DNA from: Scolanthus callimorphus
Lineage: Eukaryota > Cnidaria > Anthozoa > Actiniaria > Edwardsiidae
DNA length: 64,000 nucleotides
Reading direction: 5' to 3'
Assembly: GCA_033964015.1 (NCBI GenBank)
Contig: CM066912.1
Location: forward strand, 8,396,371 to 8,460,370
A model generated the notes under the pieces. The model saw only the letters and a program-made list of their open reading frames with translations. It had not been told where the DNA came from and did not search any database. This document shows, one piece after another, positions 53,216-63,591 of this stretch (positions within the stretch are counted from its first letter, which is position 1; each line of letters opens with the position of its first letter). Position numbers and translations under genes: made by a program.

Positions 53216-53400
53216 AGGCCAGTTCACACTGCGCGATCTTAGCTGCGATTTTGCGGCGATCGTCGACGTCACATTGCGCGGTGTGAACGGCCGGCGATTT
53301 GGCTCTGCGATTCTTGTCCGTTTGTTGGCGATCTGAAGAAATCGCACCCGCATTGCAGCGGAACTTAACATGTTAAAAACGCCTGCGACGTCGCGGCCTT
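53216..53400. mobile_element. Decayed relative of the foldback element at 3682
   Basis: ggccagttcacactgcgcga, gatcgtcgacgtcacattgc and acgcctgcgacgtcgcggcc match the left and central parts of 3682-3993; the right arm is missing. It ends 25 bp from the e8 donor. Confidence 0.7.
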
Positions 53401-53424
53401 TAGTAATGATAAAAAGCCGCTTAC

Positions 53425-53602
53425 GTCTGAGAGCTTGATGATCTCTCCGCTGGTCAGACAGAGCTTCTTGTTGTCATCCAGAACTGTGTTCATGTTCTCG
53501 ATCCACACGGCGTCCACAGGCCCGTCAAACACGTACCACTTGCTGTCATGGGTGGTGCTAGAGGAACCCATGCGGATCATGGATGATAGAATACCGTCCG
53601 TC
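53425..53602 (-). CDS. dnah1: dnah1 exon e8 (AAA2 Walker B)
   Basis: 178 nt; the first base completes Trp from e7. It encodes [51 protein letters not shown]. The [31 protein letters not shown] motif is AAA2 Walker B and following loop. Acceptor GTACAG, donor GTAAGC. Confidence 0.98.
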
Positions 53603-53657
53603 CTGTACAAAGAAACAACAATGCCGACTCAGAATTCTATTTGGCAACTACAAATTT

Positions 53658-55854
53658 AGTCTTATCACTCGTGTGAGGGGAGATCAAACTCTTACCATTC
53701 GTGTGTGAGGAGATCAAACGCTTACTACTCGTGTGTGAGGAGATCAAACGCTTACCACTCGTGTGAAGGGAGATCAAACTCTAACCACTCGTGTGTGAGG
53801 AGATCAAACTCTTACCACTAGTGTGTGTGAGATCAAACTCATACCACTCGTGTGTGTGGGAAGATCAAACTCTTACCACTCGTGTGTGAAGAGATCAAAC
53901 GCTTACTACTCGTGTGTGAGGAGATCAAACTCTTACCACTCGTGTGTGTGAGATCAAGCTCATACCACTCGTGTGTGGAAAGATCAAACTCTTACCACTC
54001 GTGTGTGAGGAGATCAAACTCTTACCACTCGTGTGTGAGGAGATCAAACTCTTACCACTCGTGTGTGAGGAGATCAAACTCTTACCACTCGTGTGTGAGG
54101 AGATCAAACTCTTACCACTCGTGTGTGAGGAGATCAAACTCTTACCACTCGTGTGTGAGGAGATCAAACTCTTACCACTCGTGTGTGAGGAGATCATACT
54201 CTTACCACTCGTGTGTGAGAAGATCAAACTCTTACCACTCGTGTGTGAGGAGATCAAACTCTTACCACTCGTGTGTGTGGAGATCAAACTCTTACCACTC
54301 GTGTGTGAGGAGATCAAACTCTTACCAGTCGTGTGTGAGGAGATCAAACGCTTACTACTCGTGTGTGAGGAGATAAAACTCTTACCACTCGTGTGTGTGG
54401 AGATCAAACTCTTACCACTCGTGTGTGGGGAGATCAAACTCTTACCACCCGTGTGTGAGGAGATCAAACTCTTACCACTCGTGTGTGAGGAGATCAAACT
54501 CTTACCACTCGTGTGTGAGGAGATCAAACTCTTACCACCCGTGTGTGAGGAGATCAAACTCTTACCACTCGTGTGCGAGGAGATCAAACTCTTACCACTC
54601 GTGTGTGAGGAGATCAAACGCTTACTACTCGTGTGTGAGGAGATAAAACTCTTACCACTCGTGTGTGTGGAGATCAAACTCTTACCACTCGTGTGTGGGG
54701 AGATCAAACTCTTACCACCCGTGTGTGAGGAGATCAAACTCTTACCACTCGTGTGTGAGGAGATCAAACTCTTACCACTCGTGTGTGAGGAGATCAAACT
54801 CTTACCACTCGTGTGTGTGGAGATCAAACTCTTACCACTCGTGTGCGAGGAGATCAAACTCTTACCACTCGTGTGTGAGGAGATCAAACTCTTACCACTC
54901 GTGTGTGAGGAGATCATACTCTTACCACTCGTGTGTGAGAAGATCAAACTCTTACCACTCGTGTGTGAGGAGATCAAACTCTTACCACTCGTGTGTGTGG
55001 AGATCAAACTCTTACCACTCGTGTGTGAGGAGATCAAACTCTTACCAGTCGTGTGTGAGGAGATCAAACGCTTACTACTCGTGTGTGAGGAGATAAAACT
55101 CTTACCACTCGTGTGTGTGGAGATCAAACTCTTACCACTCGTGTGTGGGAGATCAAACTCTTACCACCCGTGTGTGAGGAGATCAAACTCTTACCACTCG
55201 TGTGTGAGGAGATCAAACTCTTACCACTCGTGTGTGAGGAGATCAAACTCTTACCACCCGTGTGTGAGGAGATCAAACTCTTACCACTCGTGTGCGAGGA
55301 GATCAAACTCTTACCACTCGTGTGTGAGGAGATCAAACGCTTACTACTCGTGTGTGAGGAGATAAAACTCTTACCACTCGTGTGTGTGGAGATCAAACTC
55401 TTACCACTCGTGTGTGGGGAGATCAAACTCTTACCACCCGTGTGTGAGGAGATCAAACTCTTACCACTCGTGTGTGAGGAAATCAAACTCTTACCACTCG
55501 TGTGTGAGGAGATCAAACTCTTACCACCCGTGTGTGAGGAGATCAAACTCTTACCACTCGTGTGCGAGGAGATCAAACTCTTACCACTCGTGTGTGAGGA
55601 GATCAAACGCTTACTACTCGTGTGTGAGGAGATAAAACTCTTACCACTCGTGTGTGTGGAGATCAAACTCTTACCACTCGTGTGTGGGGAGATCAAACTC
55701 TTACCACCCGTGTGTGAGGAGATCAAACTCTTACCACTCGTGTGTGAGGAGATCAAACTCTTACCACTCGTGTGTGAGGAGATCAAACTCTTACCACTCG
55801 TGTGTGTGGAGATCAAACTCTTACCACTCGTGTGCGAGGAGATCAAACTCTTAC
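53658..55854 (-). repeat. dnah1: 30-bp array: about 73 copies of the e7 end plus its donor
   Basis: On the minus strand the unit is GAGTTTGATCTCCTCACACA followed by CGAGTGGTAA: 26 bases of e7 (coding EFDLLTHE and two bases of Trp) plus GTAA of the donor. The array fills all but about 55 bases of the e7/e8 intron. Common variants are GTAAGC donors (cgcttactactc) and gataaaactc units. In the exon frame each unit reads EFDLLTHEW then TAA. Confidence 0.97.
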
Positions 55855-56009
55855 CACTCGTGTGTGAGGAGATCAAACTCTCCGTACAGTTGACCCATAG
55901 TGATAGACTTGGGGTTCAACACATAGGTGTGCACCTCCTCGAATTCGTTACCAGCAGGGGACTTCTGACCTTTCAACGCGCTCATGGCCTTCTTTAGCAC
56001 GTCGTAGCA
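55855..56009 (-). CDS. dnah1: dnah1 exon e7 (AAA2)
   Basis: 155 nt, phase 0 start, two-base overhang (TG plus G of e8 gives Trp). It encodes [43 protein letters not shown]. [24 protein letters not shown] is invariant in axonemal dyneins. The end was placed at the first donor because it alone gives THEW-TDG. Confidence 0.97.
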
Positions 56010-56121
56010 CTGTGGAAATAGTTTGATACAAGAGTTTATTAACACAAGTGAGAATCATGTATTTGTGTGTTGCTTCCATCAGCGTAAGAAAAGTGAGTAT
56101 TTTAGACGCAGACTCGGAGGA

Positions 56122-56355
56122 TTAAAGTGCCTGTGTCAGCCTCCATTTTGACAGCATAGGAACATCCAGAGTCAAGAAAAGCATCCATTTCCATCGGCTG
56201 ATTTAGAGAATATAAGGCATTGTACTCGATTGAATTTGGTAAATCAGATATAAAACTTTGTTTTTAGAAGTCTATTTAGAGATTTCTACACGTTATTCGT
56301 CTTCTTGTATGGAATGAAAACATTAGCAAAGGAGTGGCTGACACGGGCTCTTTAA
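56122..56355. mobile_element. TTAA-flanked MITE, copy 7 (inverted)
   Basis: Starts TTAAAGTGCCTGTGTCAGCC and ends GGCTGACACGGGCTCTTTAA; about 234 bp. A complete copy with TTAA at both ends, in the e6/e7 intron. Confidence 0.82.
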
Positions 56356-56452
56356 TTTGTACAGTGGGTATTTTGGAAAATTTCCTGCTAGTGTTAGGAG
56401 ATAAATCGCGATTTTCGATTTTGATAATTAAATACCAAGGAAAATTACTAAC

Positions 56453-56544
56453 CTGAGTCTTACCAGACCCAGTTGGACCAACCAACATTAGACCGTGTCT
56501 TACTACTGTTGTCTCGTACAACTGTATGCACTTGGTAACAAAAC
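56453..56544 (-). CDS. dnah1: dnah1 exon e6 (AAA2 P-loop)
   Basis: 92 nt; two bases complete Gly from e5. It encodes FVTKCIQLYETTVVRHGLML and VGPTGSGKTQ. Walker A GPTGSGKT is complete. Acceptor TTTCAG, donor GTTAGT. Confidence 0.97.
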
Positions 56545-56649
56545 CTGAAAACGTTAGAAAACAGAAACGTTTTACCATCTTGAACGCTGAAAATAAGTGT
56601 TCTCAATAGATAGAACATCAATTCAGAGGCTTTCAAAAAGACAAAGCCA

Positions 56650-57580
56650 CGTGTGCAATTCAATTCATAGTGTGCAAATATTCAGTTCGATTAGATGATT
56701 TTTGGTTGTCACGTTCTTGCATTTCGCTTGATCCCGAAGTTCGTGGATGCGACAGGGTAGGGGGTGATAAGATATCTATGGTGTGGAAGGGGAGAGTAAA
56801 ATAATTAGATAATTAGAAACATAGAGGAAGGAGGGTTACGATCTAGTAAGACGTTATATTGGGTCACAGTTATCCTGTTGCCCGTATTTGAGTTTTTGAA
56901 ATGTGAGTAAGCGATGAGCGAGTGACAGCGCGAGCCATTCCAATATCCTCATTGTGACTTACGTCATCAATGAGGATAAAAAGGAAAGACCAGGAATGTC
57001 TGCGAAATCATTTTACCAGGTAACTGGACCCTGGGACAAGTCGGTTCTCCGATGCATGGAATTGGCACTAGTGGAATTCATTTTTGGACAAGCAAGAGCG
57101 GTGGGACTTGTGATTTTAAAATGTGGTGAAAATCCACCCGTTAGCTTTGTTTTCGACAAGAGCCAAAAATAAGATAGCCAGCACACAGGAGAGCCCCACA
57201 CATGCAATACAGACGCTACAAAACTCAGCAGAAAACAATGTGAATAAAAACGTAAATGATTTCATTAAATTCTACTAGAACAAGTCCTAATGCCCTTGGA
57301 AAATCCAATTTTGATCATTCCACATTCATGGAAAGCTAAATAATTAACAAGGATGCGGCTTTTCGTGATTGCAATATCTGCTGCAGATATTGCATTTAGC
57401 ATTTCAAGTTCACGTGGCATTGAGAATTGCTTGTTTGCTCTCGACCAATTAGATTTGCGATAGTGATATCAGAACCTTAAATTGCCTGTACGCAGAAATG
57501 TGTCCCCTATTTAGACGCAGTAGAAACAAAATCGGCAATGTGGTGCCGAAGATCGCCCAAGATTGCGCGTGGTTTCAACC
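56650..57580. other. Intron sequence, nothing assigned
   Basis: Part of the e5/e6 intron. No exon, RNA gene or clear repeat boundary; the open frame at 56954-57172 has no recognisable content. Confidence 0.5.
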
Positions 57581-57582
57581 AA

Positions 57583-57702
57583 GGCCTACTACGGGTCCTT
57601 AGATCGCCTAAGATCGCAACATGAAATATAGACAAATTCACAAGATCGCCAAAGATCACCTAAGATCACGGCGATCTTAGGACCCGGAGTAGGCCTTACT
57701 CT
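57583..57702. mobile_element. Foldback element, aaggcctactacgggtcctt ends
   Basis: aaggcctactacgggtcctt with agatcgcctaagatcg at the left; gatcttaggacccggagtag with gcctta at the right. Confidence 0.72.
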
Positions 57703-58046
57703 GCTTTTTTATCACTGATCATCCGTGCTCTGTTAATGTATGGCTTGGAAAGTAACTTTCAGACCATGCGTCAAAAAGTTCGGACAGTTCGTTTTTTGCG
57801 GACACTAGTTTTTTTCATGGATTAAAGTGCTTTCAGGCTTTCATATAGTGACACCGCTCCTTTAACTTAGAAATGGGGGCATCTAAACTGCTACTGTTTG
57901 ATCTCAATTCAGACAGTTATCGTAACCACAGGTAAAATCGTTAAATTTCAGCACATTTCTAAGCATGTTTGTTTGTAATATTTTAAAAATTGAAATATTT
58001 ACCCATACTCCCTAGCGCACCAAGATTGTAAGGTTCTTATAAAACA

Positions 58047-58438
58047 GGGGCCGGTTCCTGAAAGGTTGGATAAAGTTATCCACGGATAAAAGTTAGAGCG
58101 GATTTCACATGACTGTCACCCTTGTTATGTAATTGCGATTGCTTTGCGTTCTCATTGGCTGCTCGTTATTCTCAGCCAATCAAATTCTTTAGTAAATACA
58201 ATTGTGTAATTACTTAGTAATTGGTTCGGCTTGTGATTGGCTGAGAGAAAAGCCATTTAGGAGCAAGTGGTGATTTCTCTCGATTCTGATTGGCTAGTGA
58301 TTGCTCAATTGCAATTGTTTTCACGACAGTCATGTGAAAACCGCTCTATCTGTTGTATAGGGATTTGTTCAGGATTTATCCGTTGGATAAGCGTTTATCC
58401 ACTGATAACTCTTAACTGGCCTTCTAGGAACCGGCCCC
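58047..58438. mobile_element. Foldback element containing a nested TAGAGCGG MITE (copy 2, 58094-58349)
   Basis: Outer ends ggggccggttcctgaaaggt and cttctaggaaccggcccc are mirrored. The TAGAGCGGATTTCACATGA element lies inside, inverted relative to 49805-50045. The outer element must be older. Confidence 0.8.
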
Positions 58439-58518
58439 AGGTATCTAAAATAACACATTTCAGCCTGACGTAGGCCCAGTACATTTTTTTAAAATTCTAC
58501 GTAAATAAGCGTGCTTAC

Positions 58519-58598
58519 CATCGACATCTTGTAGGCCACTCTTCAGAGAACACTTGCGTATAGAGTCCTCCAGGGCTCCGTAATCGATTGGTTGCTCC
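58519..58598 (-). CDS. dnah1: dnah1 exon e5
   Basis: 80 nt with one-base overhangs on both sides. It encodes EQPIDYGALEDSIRKCSLKS and GLQDVD. Less conserved than neighbours but aligned with human DNAH1 (DYGxLxxxIR, LxDVxGF). Acceptor TGTAG, donor GTAAGC. Confidence 0.88.
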
Positions 58599-59275
58599 CT
58601 ACAGTGTAAAAGTGTGTTAAGGCCGATTCACATTGTACGAATTTTGTACGAAGTCTGGCGGACGTGCTGGCTCGCGTCGTACATACGACATGACTTGGCT
58701 CTGACTTACACACACGCACGTCTTACCGTCTTTGGCTAAAACATCATAGGATTTTGAAACATGTTTCAAAATCGTAGGTGTGAGTTTTAGCCATGACGCC
58801 CAACAGGCCGCACCCGACACACTTGGGCGAACAAAAAGTAACAGTGTTCTGTCAAGTCGATTTGCAGAGGATCTGCCCCGTACGCAGGCGTCTCAGGTGT
58901 GTCAAAAAGGACAAAAACCCGCGGCGATCCGCGAAAGGTAAAATCTCGAGGTGGGCAATGCATCATGGGAAGGCCCGGGCGCTGTCGCAAAGGACCACGG
59001 GAAGGCTCAACCGAAGAAATGAGACCTTCCGCTCGCCCTTCCCATGATGCCTTTTCACTAGCTCGCTCCATGTCGCCCTCGCCTCGAAAATCGCTAGAAC
59101 GCGCTTGGTACGAGGCAGGCAGAGGATTCTTTCGTACATTTGTTTACTTTCCTTTGACGAGACGACAATGTTACGTCACACCAGCCTTCTCCCAGGCGTT
59201 CCTTGAATATGGTTCTACCACAGGAAGCCCAACGCCAGGGACTAGGCTGAGGTCACATTGTAGTTCTCCACTTAC

Positions 59276-59382
59276 TTGACATGGGGGAAGAGATCGGACA
59301 CAATACCACGGAAGAGCTTCAGATCGTCTTGTAAGAACTTGGGTACGTTCACGTCACGGATGGCGCGGAGTACAATCAGCTC
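59276..59382 (-). CDS. dnah1: dnah1 exon e4
   Basis: 107 nt, phase 0 start, two-base overhang. It encodes [20 protein letters not shown], then [15 protein letters not shown], the dynein motif LRAxRDxNxPKFLxxDxxLFxGIxSDLFP. Donor GTAAGT. Confidence 0.97.
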
Positions 59383-59463
59383 CTGCAAGGAAAACCACAT
59401 ATTGCTCACACAATTAATAAAATCAATAATTATTTGTCAAAAACTGAATTGATCGAGTCGGTA

Positions 59464-59940
59464 AGTTCTAGTCCGCTGGAATTAAATAGAACCACCCAGT
59501 TCTTTATCAAAATGAATGACACTAACGTCAATTCAACTCAATTTATTACACACATTCGTTATATTTGTTAAGTTACATTTCTTTTAAAGCACATATAAAT
59601 AAGGAAAAGAATACTTCAGATTTTGAAATAAATAGAAAAGGCATTAAGGAATTGTGCATGGTGGCCAAAGTAACACAAGCTTTCGAGTTGGCCACCCCGA
59701 CTCGTCAGAAATAAATGAGGTTTTAGAGTATCTATGTTTCAAATATTAATTCAAGGTTTCAAATGGTGTGCCAGCGATTTTTTGTATGTTCGATATTTCG
59801 GATTTTATTGCCTCTTGAAGTTAGATTGGAACACAGAAAAAATTGAAAATCGCTGGCACGCTTTTGGAGTCCACCTTAGGGTCATTCATAAGATAATACA
59901 AAACTGGGTGGTTGTATTGAATTCTGACGGACTAGAACCT
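59464..59940. mobile_element. Element with about 36-bp inverted ends
   Basis: gttctagtccgctggaatta and aatagaaccacccag on the left are mirrored by ctgggtggttgtattgaatt and ctgacggactagaac on the right. No transposase frame. Confidence 0.72.
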
Positions 59941-60018
59941 ATCCAAACAAAAAAAATCAGTTTTTGATAAATGATTATTGATATTATTATTATTAATTGC
60001 TGTTTTCAAAGGCGTTAA

Positions 60019-60112
60019 AAATAGAGAATACTACATGGGCGCGCGAACGTGAGAAGATAAATTCCATACCAACAAGCGCCCATGTATTATTCTGTTTATT
60101 ATATAAACATTT
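60019..60112. mobile_element. Palindromic element, catgtattattctgt family, copy 2
   Basis: agagaatactacatgggcgc on the left mirrors gcgcccatgtattattctgt on the right. Same family as 34966-35085. Confidence 0.65.
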
Positions 60113-60267
60113 TTGTGTGAAAAAAATGTTCGATTTGATGAATTTCGCTACAGTGGGCATTAACGTAATTTTTCAGACGTGCGAATTACGATATTTCTCA
60201 GTGGCCGAAATCCTGATAAAACACTAGTTTATATAATAAATGACAACATACATTATGCTCACTATAC

Positions 60268-60354
60268 CTCACTCATGTCGGGTGCTTCTCTTTTCAGGTT
60301 ACCAGCCGCTGAGATGACGGTCTTAACGGCACGCATACCAAAGTCGTAATGATC
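60268..60354 (-). CDS. dnah1: dnah1 exon e3 (AAA1 C-terminal)
   Basis: Twenty-nine codons, phase 0/0, acceptor TTACAG, donor GTATAG. It encodes DHYDFGMRAVKTVISAAGNL and KREAPDMSE. The QxHYDFGxRAxKxVLxxAG motif follows AAA1 in all dyneins. Confidence 0.97.
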
Positions 60355-60678
60355 CTGTAAAATGAAACGTAAATTAGCGATGACTTGCGAAAATATGGCC
60401 ATCCGAATTGTTTTTCGTACGGGCTATTAACTCGACACAATGAGGACGAGAGGAATAATTGTTTTAGCCAAATCCAACTAGCAGGTCAATTTTTCTAGCA
60501 AAAACCAGGTTTTACAGCTGATTACTTGACATTTTTGGAGGCTTCAATACCCGCCTTTTTTGCACCTTGTCGGCTAAAACGTTGCGCTTCCCATGCTTCC
60601 AAACTACTAGTAGCTTTCAGAATGCTGTATTGATCATAGACCACATGGCGAAAGATATTTCAGCAAATTGCTTCTTAC

Positions 60679-60828
60679 CTGTGAGCTTAGCTGTTCAGAT
60701 GAAAGTTTGAATGTCGTAGTGATCTTCTTGGCTAAACTCTTGGCTTCGGAGAATCCAAAGGAGAAAAGACTGATCTCGGCGATCAGGGCGTAGTCTGGAA
60801 CCATCATAGCTACCGGACGAAACAAGGC
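60679..60828 (-). CDS. dnah1: dnah1 exon e2 (AAA1)
   Basis: Fifty codons, phase 0/0, acceptor TTGCAG, donor GTAAGA. It encodes [50 protein letters not shown]. LFRPVxMxxPDxxxIAEIxLxSxGF is the AAA1 signature. Confidence 0.98.
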
Positions 60829-60873
60829 CTGCAAAACAACATGTAAAGTGTCAAGCATGTTCGAACTAAAAAG

Positions 60874-61108
60874 AATAAAGAGCCTGTGTCAGCCGCCATT
60901 TTGACAGCATAACAACCTACCAAGTCGGAGAAAGCATCCATTTCCATCGGCTGATTTAGACAATATAGAGCAATTTTCTCGATTGAATTTGGTAAATTAA
61001 ATCTGAAACTTTGTTTTTAGATGTTGATTTAGAGATTTCTACACGTAATTCGTCTTCTCATATCAAACGAAAACAACAACAAAGGAGTGGCTGACACGGG
61101 CTCTTTAA
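60874..61108. mobile_element. TTAA-flanked MITE, copy 8 (inverted)
   Basis: Starts ataaagagcctgtgtcagcc with the first TTAA mutated, ends GGCTGACACGGGCTCTTTAA. In the e1/e2 intron. Confidence 0.82.
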
Positions 61109-61374
61109 TCACCTTCATTACCGCCTCCATCAACAGACATATTTACTTAAGCGTAGCTTAGGATACAGTGAGAATGCATTGAGGAGATTTCGGAAGCTCA
61201 GCAATACCAAATTCAACAGTCCGCTGTAGGATATGAAAAGAAAACTCGCAAACAAGCCTTCGGGAAGCTAGGATTTTGTTACTCAGTCACGTGAGTCACA
61301 AGGAATGGCCGTTCACTATCTTTTGCGTGATTTTGCGAGTGAGTACGTTAAGGTGGTTACTCTCAATTCGTTAC

Positions 61375-61488
61375 CTTCAGATTATCAGGCAACTCGGTCC
61401 TGCCGGCATACCCAGGGTTCATTGTGATAAACACAGCACAACTTGGCTTGAGGTTCAATTCGATTCCCTCAAATAGGAATCGTTCCAC
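61375..61488 (-). CDS. dnah1: dnah1 exon e1 in window (AAA1 sensor I)
   Basis: Thirty-eight codons, phase 0/0, acceptor CTTCAG, donor GTAACG. It encodes [20 protein letters not shown], then [18 protein letters not shown]. The [17 protein letters not shown] motif is AAA1 sensor I and the most conserved stretch in the family. The AAA1 P-loop exon lies beyond 64000. Confidence 0.98.
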
Positions 61489-61637
61489 CTGAAGATACAC
61501 AAAGTTATACAATATGAAATAAGACCTTTGGCGCTGGAGCGGCTGGCTCTCTCAAGGTTATCTCACTTGCAGCAAATCGGAATAATGCTGATCATTTACA
61601 TTTACTTGTTGAGACAATTAACGCATTTATTAATATA

Positions 61638-62625
61638 TAGATTTAGCCACTGGCTAAAAGCGGAGCTCCTGGTTATAAAATTTTCTATGTGAATGAAAGG
61701 GATTCCCATGTGTACATGGTTTATATGGATGCTTTAGAGTCTTCCCTTCACGAGATATTATTTTTTTCAAGCATAGATGACGTCATCGATGACGTCATAT
61801 CACGTGACCACTTCATTTCGCTCATCTGGTGGTCTAGACTACACTACCCAAGTTTGGTTGTTTTAGAGTCTTCCCTTCTCGAGATGTTAATTTTTCAAGC
61901 ATAGATGACGTCATCGATGACGTCATATCACGTGGCCACTTTATTTCGCTCATCTGGTGGTCTAGACTACACTACCCAAGTTTGGTTGTTTTAGAGTCTT
62001 CCCTTCACGAGATATTGATTTTTCCAGCATAGATGACGTCATCGATTACGTCACATCACGTGACAACTTCATTTCGCTCATCTGGTGACCTAGACTACAC
62101 TTCCCAAGTTTGGTTGTTTTAGAGTCTTCCTTTCATGAGATATTCATTTTTGAAGCATAGATGACGTCATCGATGACGTCACATCACGTGTCCGGGTTAC
62201 AGCACCCCCCTTGTGGCATAGACAAAATATCCCAAGCATGGTTGTCTTAGCGTGTTCCCTTGAGGAGATATAATTTTTTCTTTGCATACCACAGGGTTCC
62301 CATGTGTACACGGACGACGGACGGACGGACGGACGGACGGACGGCGTACGCTATAGGTTTAATACCAGAAAAATAAAGAAAAAATCATATCTCCCGAAGG
62401 GTAGCTTCTATAGAAGCCAAACTTGGACAAACTTTCAAAGACCATAAGAGGAACTCTATACCAAGGTCACATGCCCTTACGTCATCAATGACGTCATCAA
62501 AATGATCCATAATGCCCGTGACGTTCAAAAATCAACTCGATAGTATACACTATACGTTTTTTCCTTAGGTATGGTGCTCCGCTAGCGCGGGCCTTCGGCC
62601 GCGCAGGAGCTCCGCTACAAACAAT
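61638..62625. repeat. Repeat region with ggagctcc ends and four 128-bp units
   Basis: Four copies of about 128 bp (at 61771, 61899, 62028 and 62155) each with atgacgtcatcgatgacgtc followed by acatcacgtg or similar. The region is bracketed by actggctaaaagcggagctc at 61650 and gcgcaggagctccgctac near 62610; similar bracketing pieces lie at 51240 and 51510. A (ggac)n run is at 62305-62345. Confidence 0.8.
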
Positions 62626-62703
62626 TGTTCCCAATGCGGAATGCAGCTCGTACAGATGTTTAATGCGAAGTGGTTGTTAAGCAGAAAATAAAAATAAAAA
62701 GCA

Positions 62704-63062
62704 GTTACCGTTGTTTTCAGAATACTTTTCCAGATCACGTTGCGAAGTTGGTTCCCTGTTTCCAACTAAGTTGCCAAGTTCGCAACCAAGTTCCCACTAA
62801 GTTCGTAACTTCGCATCTATGTTGGGAAATTTTGTTTCGAAAACTCCAACGTTAGCTGCTTAGGCTTCTTTGGCAGTGATCTGTGAATATTGAAAGGTTT
62901 TGTCTGTTTTGTCTTTTTTTAATCTGAATTTTTCATCTGAGCTGCCAAATTACCATGTTAGTTGGGAACTTGGTTGCAAACTTAGGAAACCTAGTTGTGA
63001 ACACGGGAACCAAATTTGCAGCTTGGCGTGGAAAAGTATTGCGAAAACAACTGTAAGGCGCC
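62704..63062. mobile_element. Element with gttgttttc...gaatacttttcca inverted ends
   Basis: taccgttgttttcagaatac, ttttccagatcacgttg on the left is mirrored by gcgtggaaaagtattgcgaa, aacaactgtaagg on the right. The interior repeats gttcccaactaagttgcaaa-type pieces. Confidence 0.65.
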
Positions 63063-63591
63063 GATTGTTCCATTTCTGTTGATAATTTCCTCAAATTTGA
63101 ATTGCTAAGCCATCAGGAAAATAAGCTTGAAAACATTTTTGTCAAAATTTTAATTGACTTCTTTGCTAACAGAAATTGCAAACGTCAACATTCCGTAGGA
63201 ACTGCGAAGAAATCACGGCTTCATGGAGCGAAAAATAGCCACGTTCTTTCCAAAATTAAATACTTGGAACTCGAAGCATTATATAATGCTTACATTTTAG
63301 AGTTGTTTCTAATGCAATTCGGGAGACAAAACTAGCAATGCGAAAACCTTCGAAAATCAGAAACGCATTTTGAAGCGAGAAACTATTTTCCCGCCATTTT
63401 TGGTAAGCGCGCGTCAACCACAGGAAGCCCACAACCCTAACATAAAAGAGAAGAACAGGGTGACAAACAAGGCAAACAAGCACGTGTCTAGCACAGGAAG
63501 CCCGCCACCTTGCAACATCGTGGCTAGCAATAAGTCGGCAACCACGTGTCATATCACCAGTTGATGATCTAGAATCTCTGGAATGTGAGAT

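Noticed and set aside
53852..55997. Long open frames of up to 473 codons on both strands with repeated [10 protein letters not shown] or SHTSGKSLI
   Set aside because: Pure translation of a 30-bp repeat whose length is a multiple of three; the array is the e7/e8 intron.
58899..59279. 126-codon plus-strand frame, basic
   Set aside because: Composition typical of a G/C-rich intron stretch, no recognisable motif.
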